48,196 bases of DNA. Origin: Lewinellaceae bacterium. GTDB taxonomy: Bacteria > Bacteroidota > Bacteroidia > Chitinophagales > Saprospiraceae. The notes under the pieces were generated by a model, which worked only from the letters and a program-made list of their open reading frames with translations, ran no database searches and was not told the origin of the DNA. Numbering within the stretch: position 1 is the stretch's first letter; each line of letters starts with the position of its first letter. The position numbers and the translations under genes are program-made. Below, in pieces: positions 25,608-33,973 of this stretch. The stretch spans positions 1 to 48,196 of the forward strand of contig CANJPT010000017.1 of the NCBI GenBank assembly GCA_947476195.1. Direction: 5' to 3'.

Positions 25608-26270
25608 TTAAACGTTCAGGTAATGCATCAGGGCATCATAACGGTCGCGAATAAGTTCGCTACGGTCTGTTTCGCCAAAGCTTTGTTTTACTTGAAAGTC
25701 ATGGCGCTCCAGCGAGGCGATGGCACGGGAAAGGTCGTGTCGATCTAATTTTAACGTCAGTTCTACATCCTCAGGATTCGGGGTGGACGTGACAAAAGCG
25801 CTTAGAATATTTACTTTTTCTTCTTCAAAAATGCGCGCAATGGTAGAGAGGGCATAATCGCGGCGGGGCATTTCCAGTACCAATACAGCACCATGTTCCG
25901 TCAGCGAAGCTGTATGGGCAAAATAGCGTAAGACATCATTTTGCTGCACAAGTCCAAGATATTTTCCTTCCTTATCAGCCACCGGAATAACCGTGAGGCG
26001 GTGGTCGCCCATAATTTTTATAATTTCAAAAACGTGTGCATTTTCAGGCACCTGAAACAAGGGCAACACCGAAAAATCATGTTCGCTGAGCGGACTGGCA
26101 AGTTTGTGATTAAAAATGTCTTCCTCTGATAGAAGTCCAACCAGTTTGCCATCCTTCACTACCGGAAGATGTTTCAGGTGGTAATCGTTGAGTATTTGAA
26201 ATGCCTCACGCCCCGTTTGTTCAACAGTGAGTGCGGGAATATCATGGGCGATGAGTGTTCTTGCAGTCAT
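25608..26270 (-). CDS. CBS-domain pair protein with C-terminal ACT-like domain
   Basis: A 220-residue protein. Two CBS motifs occupy residues 1-130: 'VEQTGREAFQILNDYHLKHLPVVKDGKLVGLLSEEDI' and 'VFEIIKIMGDHRLTVIPVADKEGKYLGLVQQNDVLRYF'. The rest ('GAVLVLEMPRRDYALSTIARIFEEEKVNILSAFVTSTPNPEDVELTLKLD') has the beta-alpha-beta pattern of an ACT domain. CBS pairs bind adenosine compounds and ACT domains bind amino acids or other small ligands, so this looks like a cytoplasmic energy or metabolite sensor without an enzyme part. First gene of a two-gene operon with the Crp-type regulator, divergent from the aminotransferase. Confidence 0.85.
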   Translation of the reverse strand: MTARTLIAHDIPALTVEQTGREAFQILNDYHLKHLPVVKDGKLVGLLSEEDIFNHKLASPLSEHDFSVLPLFQVPENAHVFEIIKIMGDHRLTVIPVADKEGKYLGLVQQNDVLRYFAHTASLTEHGAVLVLEMPRRDYALSTIARIFEEEKVNILSAFVTSTPNPEDVELTLKLDRHDLSRAIASLERHDFQVKQSFGETDRSELIRDRYDALMHYLNV

Positions 26271-26330
26271 GGATCAGAACATCTAAACGTTATTCGTGCA
26301 AGCTTGTTTGGATAAGGTGCTAACAAATTA

Positions 26331-26359
26331 TTGCGTACCCATACCTTAACCGAACTTTG
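26331..26359 (+). promoter_or_regulatory. probable promoter of the class III aminotransferase
   Basis: TTG (26331-26333), 18 bp, then GAACTTTG (26352-26359), one base from TAnnTTTG. The start codon lies 50 bp on. Confidence 0.4.
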
Positions 26360-26409
26360 CACGATCCCGCAAATATGGGTGGAATAAATTGTTCGCAAAC
26401 AAATTAGTG

Positions 26410-27624
26410 ATGAATACGCAAAAAAGAGCCAATCTGAGGGCAAGTTTCTTTCGCCACGTGGCGCAAACGTCTCCCGCACCACTCGCCCTCGAGATTGAGC
26501 GTGCAGAGGGTTGTTGGTTGTATGGCTACAAGGGTGAACAATGGCTCGACCTAATCGCTGGTATAGGGCCAAGTGTATTGGGGCATCGCCATCCGCGGGT
26601 ACAAAGTGCTGTACAACAACAACTTGAGGCATATTGGCACACGCTCGTTTATGGGGAATTTATACTTACTCCGCAGGTACGCTTAGCGCAATTACTTGCT
26701 GACAATTTGCCCGGTGGGCTTGACGCTGTGTATTTCACAAACTCCGGAACAGAAGCAGCCGAAGGGGCTATGAAGCTTGCCAAACGTGTTACCGGGCGGT
26801 CTCAATTCGTGGCTTGCCGGTATGCGTATCATGGCAGTACACAAGGTGCTGCTAGCCTGATGTGGCCAAAAGATTTTACAGAAGTATTTCAGCCCCTGCT
26901 TCCTGGTATAAGACATATCGGGTTTAATGAAGCCTCTGAATTGGATAACATTGATTACCAAACAGCGGCGGTTGTGGTCGAAACCATTCAAGGGGAGGCG
27001 GGAGTCATTCCACCCAACCCATCCTGGCTTTTGGCATTACACAAGCGATGCACTGAAGTTGGCGCATTGTTGATCTTAGACGAAATTCAGGCCGGTATGG
27101 GCCGGACAGGACAGCTTTTTGCATTTGAAAAATATGGTATCGTGCCGGATATTTTGTTGTTAGCCAAAGGCTTTGGAGGCGGAATGCCGCTCGGTGCTTT
27201 TATTGCCCGGCAGGAGCTAATGCAGACTTTGACGCACGACCCGGTGCTGGGGCATATTACCACCTTTGGCGGCCACCCGGTATGCGTGGCGGCAGGACTG
27301 GCAACTTTGGAGATTTTACTCGAAGGTGATTTGTTAGCGCAGGTACCAGCAAAGGAGGCTCTTTTTAAAAGCTTGCTGATTCACCCGGGTATCAAAGAAC
27401 TGCGCAGCGCGGGACTTTGGTTGGCGGTGGATCTGGGCAATGCGGCTAAAGTGCAATCGGTTATCCAATATTGTCTAAAAGAAGGAATTATCACGGATTG
27501 GTTTTTGTTCAATGACAGAAGTTTGCGAATTGCTCCACCCCTTACCATTTCAGAAGAAGAGATCAGATTTGCTTGTTCAGTGATTTTAGATGGGATTTCG
27601 CTTTGCAGCAGCGAAGTACATTGA
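26410..27624 (+). CDS. class III pyridoxal phosphate aminotransferase
   Basis: A protein of 404 residues from the ATG at 26410 (a TTG at 26389 would add seven; rejected as it lacks family support). It belongs to the acetylornithine/ornithine/omega-amino-acid aminotransferase class: 'GPSVLGHRHPRVQSAV', the phosphate-binding 'FTNSGTEAAEGAMKLAKRVTG', 'YHGSTQGAASL', 'VVETIQGEAGVIPP', the pyridoxal Asp in 'LILDEIQAGMGRTG', and the Schiff-base Lys in 'LLLAKGFGGGMPLGAFI'. These transfer an amino group, usually to 2-oxoglutarate. Donor substrate unknown; 4-aminobutyrate, ornithine and acetylornithine are all possible. No arginine or lysine pathway gene is near. Confidence 0.88.
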   Translation: MNTQKRANLRASFFRHVAQTSPAPLALEIERAEGCWLYGYKGEQWLDLIAGIGPSVLGHRHPRVQSAVQQQLEAYWHTLVYGEFILTPQVRLAQLLADNLPGGLDAVYFTNSGTEAAEGAMKLAKRVTGRSQFVACRYAYHGSTQGAASLMWPKDFTEVFQPLLPGIRHIGFNEASELDNIDYQTAAVVVETIQGEAGVIPPNPSWLLALHKRCTEVGALLILDEIQAGMGRTGQLFAFEKYGIVPDILLLAKGFGGGMPLGAFIARQELMQTLTHDPVLGHITTFGGHPVCVAAGLATLEILLEGDLLAQVPAKEALFKSLLIHPGIKELRSAGLWLAVDLGNAAKVQSVIQYCLKEGIITDWFLFNDRSLRIAPPLTISEEEIRFACSVILDGISLCSSEVH

Positions 27625-27665
27625 CCACATTTAATTCATTGACCACTTTTAACCACATTCATCCC

Positions 27666-27673
27666 TACCTTTG
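27666..27673 (+). promoter_or_regulatory. -7 promoter element (TACCTTTG) of smpB
   Basis: TACCTTTG matches TAnnTTTG, 15 bp before the smpB ATG at 27689. Two phrases 'ATTGACCAC' just upstream form a short direct repeat. Confidence 0.6.
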
Positions 27674-27688
27674 TACACATTTTAAAAC

Positions 27689-28165
27689 ATGGCAAAAGAG
27701 AAGAAAAAAGCGAATATTGAGATAATGAACCGCAAGGCGATTTATGAATTCCATTTTGTGCAGGAGTTCGATGCAGGTATTATGCTCACAGGAACAGAGG
27801 TTAAAAGTATTCGCGATGGCAATGCAAACCTATCTGATGCGTATTGTATTTTTGACCAGGGAGAGCTATGGGTGCGCAATCTCTATGTGGCTGAATATAA
27901 ATACGGTACAGATGCCAATCACCTGCCCCGCCGAAACCGAAAACTCTTGCTTCGTCGCCCGGAACTTCGCAAACTGGAACGTGGAATCAAGGAAAAAGGC
28001 TCGACCATCGTACCATTTAAAATCTTTTTTAGTGAACGCGGCTTTGCTAAACTGACCATCTGTCTTGCCAAAGGAAAAAAATCATTTGACAAACGAGATA
28101 CGATTAAGGACCGGGAAAACAAACGAGAGCTTGACCGTGTGAACAAGGAATATAAAGTGAGATAA
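27689..28165 (+). CDS. smpB: SsrA-binding protein SmpB
   Basis: A 158-residue protein of family length. SmpB binds tmRNA and guides it to ribosomes stalled on broken mRNAs. Seen motifs: 'EIMNRKAIYEFHFVQEFDAGIMLTGTEVKSIRDGNANLSDAY' at the N-terminus, 'LRRPELRKLE', 'PFKIFFSERGFAKLTICLAKGKKSFDKRDTIKDRENKRELDR' and the basic C-terminal tail that becomes helical in the decoding site. No tmRNA (ssrA) gene was recognised in the window. Start is at ATG 27689, 15 bp past a clear -7 element. Confidence 0.97.
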   Translation: MAKEKKKANIEIMNRKAIYEFHFVQEFDAGIMLTGTEVKSIRDGNANLSDAYCIFDQGELWVRNLYVAEYKYGTDANHLPRRNRKLLLRRPELRKLERGIKEKGSTIVPFKIFFSERGFAKLTICLAKGKKSFDKRDTIKDRENKRELDRVNKEYKVR

Positions 28166-28169
28166 AAGA

Positions 28170-28220
28170 GTTTCAAGTGAAAAGCTGGGGTTGGCCAAGC
28201 CTGCTCCACTTCCTTGAAAC
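28170..28220 (+). terminator. imperfect hairpin between smpB and the S8 protease gene
   Basis: GTTTCAAG (28170-28177) pairs with CTTGAAAC (28213-28220) across a GC-rich middle. It begins 4 bp after the smpB stop and ends 20 bp before the next start, so it may both end smpB and form the leader of the protease mRNA. Confidence 0.4.
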
Positions 28221-28240
28221 TTTCAACTACTTCCTTCAAA

Positions 28241-30277
28241 ATGGCAACAAAAAAAGTAAACAAGGCCACCTTCAAATTTGGCGGCGAAACGATCAATCTG
28301 AGTAAAAGCAAAACTCAGATAGCCGTACGCTACACTCCTGGAATGAAGCGGGCCGCAAAGCGAAAAAACGCTCCGGAGCAGGAGCTTATCCGCGATTTCG
28401 AAGTTGTGAAATCAACCCGCGGAATTGACCAGAAACTGGACGCCTTGCGCGCAAAACCGGAAGTTTCGGTTGGCACGCACATCTGGATTGTTGATGGTGA
28501 AGACGATTCACCCTTTATCCCAACCGGTTACCTATATATAGAGTTCAAACCAGATACAGCTTACGAGAAGCAACAAGCTGCGATGGAGGAGCTCAAGCTT
28601 AATGTGCGTCAAATCGTAAGCCCGGAGGCCTACCGGGTAAGCACTACACCGGACTCTCCAAATCCGGTGAAATGTGCCATGTTGCTCCAAAAAAATCGCC
28701 TTGTTAAGATCGCTGAGCCAGAGTTTATGTCTAAACCAGTGACCAACGATGATTTTTCAGCACCTACTGGCAAATTCATCAATAGTCAGTGGCATCACGA
28801 AAACCTGGGCGGACAAATCCCCATTATCGACATCCCCAATGCGGTTTTTGGAACGCAACATTTCAAAAAAGGAGCAGATGCAAAAGTGCGGGCTGCCTGG
28901 GAAGAATTGCAGGGACTTGGTTCAAAAAATATTAAGATTGCGATCATTGACACTGGATTCGATACTGATCACCCCTCGCTTCGCGGCGACGGCACTAAGA
29001 TTCGCAATACGTTCAACGCTGCCAACCGCAGTGCCGATGTGGCGCCCTGGTTTCAGGCATCTGACGGGACCTTTGGTGTTTTTAGTCATGGAACTTCCTG
29101 CGCTGCAGTAGCGGCCGGAGTCTGGGATACACAAGGGGTACTCGGCGCGGCACCCAATGCCCGCATCATTCCAATCAAACTCGACATTCTTTCAGATGAT
29201 GCCATCCAAAAAGCTTTTGAACACGCGCTCCTGAATGGTGCGGATATAATTTCCTGTAGTCTCGGTTTTCCAAAACCTGTACCACTTTCCACCTACGTTT
29301 CTAATTATATCAGTCGTTTGGTACGGGAAGGTCGCAACGGAAAAGGACTGCCTGTTTTTATTGCAGCAGGCAATGCCAACCCCGCTTCGAACAACCTGCC
29401 ACGTCAGGTCAGTGACTTCGCCGCGCACCCTGATGTGATGTGCATCACGGCCTCTAATAGCCTGGATGAGTCTTCCAGCTATACTTTTTTTGGACCGAAT
29501 GCCTTCCTCTGTGCTCCGACCAATGGGAATGATGGGGCCGGTGTGACCACAGCAACAGTGAGTGCCAATGGCGATTCATTGAATCATATTTATACCAGCC
29601 GATTTGGTGGTACCTCGAGCGCTGCTCCACTGACAGCAGGCGTGTGCGCCCTTATACTTTCAGCCAATCCTGATCTTACCCTGGGGGAAATCAAAGATAT
29701 TCTGCGTCGTTCGGCAGACAAGATCGGGAGTGGATATGATGCCAATGGCCGTTCTCCAAAAATGGGCTTTGGACGACTCAATGCGCTTCGCGCAGTGCAA
29801 ATGGCTTCTGGCAATAGGGGTGGTAATACAGGGACCAGCCAGGCCCCTGATTCCGGAAGCGGAAACAGCCAGGGAAGCGGACAGCCCGCCACCCAACGTG
29901 GCAAGGTGGTCTCTAAATTCCTCAATGTGCGTTCCGGACCCGCCACGACCAATCCAAAAGTTGCCGAATTGTTTCAGGGAGATACTGTCAACTTGTTCGA
30001 AAAAGTAGGTGGATTCTGGCGGATCGGTAACGGGCAATATGTCAGTGCCGATTTTATTCAGGTCATAGCCAACAACGGAGCGCCGGCTGCCGGGACGCGA
30101 AAAGGGAAAGTAACCTCTTCTTTCCTAAACGTGCGTTCAGGCCCTGCGACCACTAATGCCAAGGTTGGCGAATTGAAACAAGGAGCAACGGTTACAATAT
30201 TTGAGACCAACAGCAATGGCTGGCACCGTATTGGCGAGGGCCGATGGGTGATTGGAACCAATGTACAGGAGGTTTAA
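28241..30277 (+). CDS. subtilisin-like (S8) serine protease with two C-terminal SH3b domains
   Basis: A protein of 678 residues from the ATG at 28241; an upstream TTG at 28214 lies in the hairpin and adds nine residues without support. Triad: Asp237 in 'IAIIDTGFDTDHPS', His283 in 'FSHGTSCAAVAAG', Ser459 in 'GGTSSAAPLTAG'. The oxyanion Asn is in 'IAAGNANP'. The N-terminal ~200 residues look like an inhibitory prodomain. After a Gly/Ser/Gln-rich linker (~525-555) come two SH3b repeats, both with 'FLNVRSGPATTN'. There is no signal peptide, membrane helix or C-terminal sorting domain, so its location is unclear. SH3b domains often bind cell wall peptides. Confidence 0.9.
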   Translation: MATKKVNKATFKFGGETINLSKSKTQIAVRYTPGMKRAAKRKNAPEQELIRDFEVVKSTRGIDQKLDALRAKPEVSVGTHIWIVDGEDDSPFIPTGYLYIEFKPDTAYEKQQAAMEELKLNVRQIVSPEAYRVSTTPDSPNPVKCAMLLQKNRLVKIAEPEFMSKPVTNDDFSAPTGKFINSQWHHENLGGQIPIIDIPNAVFGTQHFKKGADAKVRAAWEELQGLGSKNIKIAIIDTGFDTDHPSLRGDGTKIRNTFNAANRSADVAPWFQASDGTFGVFSHGTSCAAVAAGVWDTQGVLGAAPNARIIPIKLDILSDDAIQKAFEHALLNGADIISCSLGFPKPVPLSTYVSNYISRLVREGRNGKGLPVFIAAGNANPASNNLPRQVSDFAAHPDVMCITASNSLDESSSYTFFGPNAFLCAPTNGNDGAGVTTATVSANGDSLNHIYTSRFGGTSSAAPLTAGVCALILSANPDLTLGEIKDILRRSADKIGSGYDANGRSPKMGFGRLNALRAVQMASGNRGGNTGTSQAPDSGSGNSQGSGQPATQRGKVVSKFLNVRSGPATTNPKVAELFQGDTVNLFEKVGGFWRIGNGQYVSADFIQVIANNGAPAAGTRKGKVTSSFLNVRSGPATTNAKVGELKQGATVTIFETNSNGWHRIGEGRWVIGTNVQEV

Positions 30278-30280
30278 GTT

Positions 30281-30444
30281 TGATTTACGATATCCGATTG
30301 ATGATTTTAGAAGGAGGACAAGTACTTGAAATTTAGGGGAACTAATCGTGGCCTATCTTTTCAAGTGCAATGGCAGCCACTTGGAAACCGAGGCCGAAAC
30401 ACCCCATCTAAAATCGTAAATCATCAATCGGATATCGTAAATCA
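30281..30444. terminator. 27-bp perfect inverted repeat between converging genes
   Basis: Bases 30281-30307 are the exact reverse complement of 30418-30444. The arms are built on repeated GTAAATC/GATTTAC phrases. The 110-base middle has a smaller inverted repeat (ACTTGAAA/TTTCAAGT). The arms begin 4 bp after the S8 protease stop and end 4 bp before the trxB stop, so this is a shared terminator. Confidence 0.75.
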
Positions 30445-30447
30445 AAC

Positions 30448-31377
30448 TCAAAGTCCCGTCTCCACCAGATACCGCTCCGCATCCAGCGCCGCCATACAGC
30501 CCGTACCAGCAGCGGTCACCGCCTGCCGGTAGATCTTATCCTGGGCATCTCCACAGGCAAATACGCCCGGGATATTGGTAAATGTGCGACCCGGCACCGC
30601 CTTGATATAACCGGTCTCATCAAGATCAAGCCAGCCTTTTAAAATATCCGTGTTGGGTTGGTGGCCTATCGCCACGAAAAAGCCTGTGATATCTAAAGTG
30701 CTGACCTCACCAGTATTGTTATTGCGAAGACGAACGCCCGTCACGCCGTCATCGCCGAGTACTTCTTCGGGAGAGGTGTTCCAGTGAACGATTAGATTTG
30801 GTGTGTTCAAAACACGCTCCTGCATAATCTTAGATGCACGCATTTCGTCGCGACGCACGATCAGGTGTACTTCTGAGCAGATCTTTGCCAGATAGGTACT
30901 TTCCTCCGCGGCGGTATCGCCACCCCCTACGATGGCAACCTTTTGTTTGCGGAAGAAAAAACCATCGCAAACGGCACAGGCTGAAACCCCTTTATTTTCC
31001 AATTCATGTTCGCCGGGAATGCCAAGCCATTTGGCGCTTGCTCCAGTTGCAATGATGATGGTCGGCGAATGAATTTCCGTACCTGACTCACTCCACGCTT
31101 TGTGGATTGGTCCGGTGAAATCCACTTTCACGATCATTTCGTTTCGGATCACGGTGTCGAAACGTTCGGCCTGTTTGCGGAAATCTTCCATCATTTCAGG
31201 ACCGTTTCTACCTTCCGGATAGCCAGGGTAGTTTTCAACTTCGTTGGTGATCATAAGTTGTCCACCAGGCTGAGGGCCAGTGTAGAGCATAGGACTGAGT
31301 CCAGCGCGGGCTGCATAAATGGCGGCTGCATAACCGGCAGGGCCTGAGCCAATGATAAGGCATTTTACTTTTTCCAT
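30448..31377 (-). CDS. trxB: thioredoxin reductase
   Basis: A protein of 309 residues from the ATG at 31377. FAD-binding 'CLIIGSGPAGYAAAIYAARAG', redox-active 'CAVCDGFFF' (CxxC), NADPH-binding 'VAIVGGGDTAAEESTYLAKI' and C-terminal 'GVFACGDAQDKIYRQAVTAAGTGCMAALDAERYL' are all present. It uses NADPH to reduce thioredoxin in the cytoplasm. A TTG at 31389 would add four residues, but this TTG is part of the -7 element TACATTTG, so I reject it. No thioredoxin gene adjacent. Confidence 0.96.
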   Translation of the reverse strand: MEKVKCLIIGSGPAGYAAAIYAARAGLSPMLYTGPQPGGQLMITNEVENYPGYPEGRNGPEMMEDFRKQAERFDTVIRNEMIVKVDFTGPIHKAWSESGTEIHSPTIIIATGASAKWLGIPGEHELENKGVSACAVCDGFFFRKQKVAIVGGGDTAAEESTYLAKICSEVHLIVRRDEMRASKIMQERVLNTPNLIVHWNTSPEEVLGDDGVTGVRLRNNNTGEVSTLDITGFFVAIGHQPNTDILKGWLDLDETGYIKAVPGRTFTNIPGVFACGDAQDKIYRQAVTAAGTGCMAALDAERYLVETGL

Positions 31378-31386
31378 AATTGGGTG

Positions 31387-31394
31387 CAAATGTA
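31387..31394 (-). promoter_or_regulatory. -7 promoter element (TACATTTG) of trxB
   Basis: Reverse strand TACATTTG, 9 bp from the ATG at 31377. The transcript would have a leader of only a few bases. Confidence 0.55.
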
Positions 31395-31589
31395 ACTGAC
31401 CCTAACAGGAAAGAAGCACAAGGGTTTTAAGTAAATCCGAACAAATTTACACAAAAGTGTCCATTCCGAATTTGATAAGCAGCCTCTCTAAGGTTGTAGC
31501 CTTCCAAAATTCAGCTGATTTGTGTTTGAGTGTCAACAATCGACAACACCTTTTTTCGTAATCTATTTTTTTAAAAACGCCCGGATCGT

Positions 31590-31674
31590 ACTACTGGACA
31601 TTTTTGTTTTGCCCCCAGCCCTGTAAGGTTTTCAAAAACCTTATAGGGCTCGATTTTAGAAAACGTCCAGTAGT
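31590..31674. mobile_element. 85-bp miniature inverted-repeat element, copy 1
   Basis: Ends are exact 10-bp inverted repeats, ACTACTGGAC (31590-31599) and GTCCAGTAGT (31665-31674). The centre (31617-31650) is a second stem. Its reverse complement aligns without gaps over all 85 bp with 40213-40297, with about nine differences. No coding capacity. It lies between the gene at 31693 and trxB (the 303-bp gap 31390-31692 has otherwise only the trxB promoter) and could serve as a terminator. Confidence 0.8.
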
Positions 31675-31692
31675 GTGCGCCCGGATACCCGT

Positions 31693-32220
31693 TTAATCCT
31701 TACTGCTTTCACCTACAAAATAGTCCTCCTTATTTTTGAATAAGACATTGAAGGTGGTCATGCTTCCATAACAGCGCGTAATGTATTGCTGGAGGTTTAC
31801 CTTGTCTTCGTCGTCGAGTTTTTTGTTTACATTGATATTCTGTTCTAGTACCCGCAAGCGGTCACGCATCATCACTATCTTGTGAAAAAAGGCATCAATA
31901 GGCACTTCTTTTGGTTGGATCCCATCGGCCTGAAGGATCATTTTGCCGTTTCTCCAGCGTTCACCAAGCGGCACGATCTCGAGGCCAAAGCCTGACCACG
32001 CCTTTAAGATACGCACAAGTGATTGCTCTGCTTCCGTGAATGACACGGCTTCTTCGGGTACGATCCGTTCGACGACCTCCCAGTTTGCGTAGTCTTTTCC
32101 GATCATTTTGAGCCCAAGTTGCATAAAACAGACTTCGTAGGCCGCCACATGTAGCCTGACAATTACGCCATGGCCATGCGCAGGGTGAATAATACGAGAA
32201 CCGATTCCGAGGAGTTCCAT
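31693..32220 (-). CDS. conserved-looking protein of unknown function with small N-terminal beta barrel
   Basis: A 175-residue cytoplasmic protein. The N-terminal ~55 residues ('GIGSRIIHPAHGHGVIVRLHVAAYEVCFMQLGLKMIGKDYANWEVVE') have the Tudor/CarD-like pattern 'G-x-x-V-x-H-P-x-x-G-x-G-V-I', as seen in proteins that touch RNA polymerase or DNA. The C-terminal half is helical ('VPIDAFFHKIVMMRDRLRVLEQNINVNKKL'), with a possible short coiled coil. No catalytic motif. A CarD-like role is only a suggestion. It is divergent from holB across 186 bp. Confidence 0.75.
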   Translation of the reverse strand: MELLGIGSRIIHPAHGHGVIVRLHVAAYEVCFMQLGLKMIGKDYANWEVVERIVPEEAVSFTEAEQSLVRILKAWSGFGLEIVPLGERWRNGKMILQADGIQPKEVPIDAFFHKIVMMRDRLRVLEQNINVNKKLDDEDKVNLQQYITRCYGSMTTFNVLFKNKEDYFVGESSKD

Positions 32221-32406
32221 AAAATTTTATTTTGGACGTTATACTTTGCACATTTTGACGTTGGATATTGATACAACGCTCATGTTTAGACAATAAATAA
32301 TCGTGCCTAAAAATATCTGGCAAACTTACGCTGAGTCTGCTTTCTTAACAGGCTTTTTCTAAAATCAACTTGCTTTTAGGCTGTACCTTGTGGCCCTGTT
32401 TTTATT

Positions 32407-33627
32407 ATGCAAGAAATAATCGGTCAACAACGCACCAAGGAATTTTTGGCCACGCTCGCAGCGAGCGAGCGCGTGCCACATGCCCTGCTTTTTCTGTCGC
32501 CAACTGGCGGTGGTGGACTTGCGCTGGCTACAGTTTTTGCTCAATTGCTTCAATGTGAAAAAAACAGAAGTGGATCTGAACCCGAATCGGGTAGTTTATT
32601 CGATGCCGACCCATCCCCTACCCCAGATTTCACATCACTAACTATCAACCACCAACCACCCCATTTTATTCCTTGTGGTGAATGTGCATCCTGCCGGAAA
32701 GCAGCCAATTTTGCTCATCCGGATATCCATTTTTCATATCCAAGCGTAGGCGCCAATGCTGTCAGCACTGATTTTATGAAGGCATGGCGCATGTTTTTGT
32801 CCGAAACGCCCTACGCCGATGTAAATACCTGGCTTCAGCGACTGGGCGCGGACAATAAACAAGGCAATATCAATAAAGAGGAATGCAATGCCATCCTAAA
32901 AAAACTTAGCCTAAAGGCCTTTGAGGGTCGCTATAAGATCTTAGTGATGTGGCTGCCAGAATATCTTGGAAAAGAAGGTAACCGTTTACTCAAGCTTATT
33001 GAAGAGCCGCCAGACCAAACCATTTTTTTGCTTATTGCCGAAAATCAGGATCTTATTCTCAATACCATACTCTCCCGTTGTCAATTGGTGAAACTGGACC
33101 CGCTCTCTGATGAAGAGGTCGCACAGGGTTTGCTCCAGCAGCGGGGAGTCGAAATTGAACGTGCCCGCCAGATAGCTTTTCTAAGTGGTGGTGATTATGG
33201 TGCAGCCCTCGCTGCATCGGATGCACCCTCCACGGATGATGCTCAACTTTTGTTGGACTGGTTGCGCAAATGTTGGCGTGGTCATGCGGTTGAAATGGTG
33301 CGATGGACCGAAGATTTTGCCAAATTGGGTCGCGAAAACCAAAAACAATTTTTGCATTACGGGCTGCACTTTTTGCGCGAAATGCTGGTATTGATAGTGA
33401 GTCCACCAATCGTCCGGGAGGGTCCGGGAGGTGTTCGTCTCCGTCCAGAAGAACTTACAACGGCTCAAAATATGGCAAAAGTGCTTGATTTTGAAAAAAT
33501 TGCACAGATTGCCGGACTGCTCAATGATAATATTTTTTACATAGAACGGAACGCCAATCCAAAGATCCTTTTCCTGGATACCTCCATTCAAATGCATCAG
33601 ATCATGAAATCCAAAACAGAATCCTGA
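32407..33627 (+). CDS. holB: DNA polymerase III clamp loader subunit delta'
   Basis: A 406-residue AAA+-type clamp loader subunit. The N-terminal 'IIGQQRTKEFLATLAASERVPHALLFLSPTGGGG' holds a degenerate Walker A without the Lys-Ser/Thr pair, as expected for delta', which does not hydrolyse ATP. 'LLKLIEEPPDQTIFLLIAENQDLILNTILSRCQ' is the sensor 1/SRC region. Zinc cysteines are Cys50, Cys90, Cys93 and Cys96. In E. coli delta' the four are 50, 59, 62 and 65, so here about 31 extra residues (low-complexity, Ser/Pro/Thr/Asp-rich) sit inside the zinc module. First gene of a forward run of seven. Confidence 0.92.
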   Translation: MQEIIGQQRTKEFLATLAASERVPHALLFLSPTGGGGLALATVFAQLLQCEKNRSGSEPESGSLFDADPSPTPDFTSLTINHQPPHFIPCGECASCRKAANFAHPDIHFSYPSVGANAVSTDFMKAWRMFLSETPYADVNTWLQRLGADNKQGNINKEECNAILKKLSLKAFEGRYKILVMWLPEYLGKEGNRLLKLIEEPPDQTIFLLIAENQDLILNTILSRCQLVKLDPLSDEEVAQGLLQQRGVEIERARQIAFLSGGDYGAALAASDAPSTDDAQLLLDWLRKCWRGHAVEMVRWTEDFAKLGRENQKQFLHYGLHFLREMLVLIVSPPIVREGPGGVRLRPEELTTAQNMAKVLDFEKIAQIAGLLNDNIFYIERNANPKILFLDTSIQMHQIMKSKTES

Positions 33628-33631
33628 AAAC

Positions 33632-33898
33632 ATGGAATCGAGTAAATTTTCCTGGAACAAACTTATCTTTGTTTTTGGGTTGACTACACTGGTAGGTATT
33701 GGCCAATACGCTTTGGCTTACCAATTTAATGATGGCAAGATCACCCAAAAAGTTATCGGCGCGATCTTTCTGGGTATGGCACTTCCAAGTCTGATCATCG
33801 GCGGGGTGATTCGAATTTTCAAGCCAAGATTGCAATCTTATTTTGCTATTACGATCGGACTCTGCCTGAGTATCGGGCTTTTTTTGATCCTTATTTAA
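33632..33898 (+). CDS. small membrane protein of unknown function
   Basis: An 88-residue protein, starting 4 bp after the holB stop, so co-transcribed. Three hydrophobic helices: 'LIFVFGLTTLVGIGQYALAY', 'VIGAIFLGMALPSLIIGGVI' and 'YFAITIGLCLSIGLFLILI'. Few charged residues and a positive loop before helix 3 (RIFKPRLQ). Family not recognised. Confidence 0.75.
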   Translation: MESSKFSWNKLIFVFGLTTLVGIGQYALAYQFNDGKITQKVIGAIFLGMALPSLIIGGVIRIFKPRLQSYFAITIGLCLSIGLFLILI

Positions 33899-33973
33899 AC
33901 CCAAAACACGGTCCGCATTCCCGGAAGAAATGAGAACTTTTTTAAAATCTGGTAAATCTGGGTTTTGCGGTGC

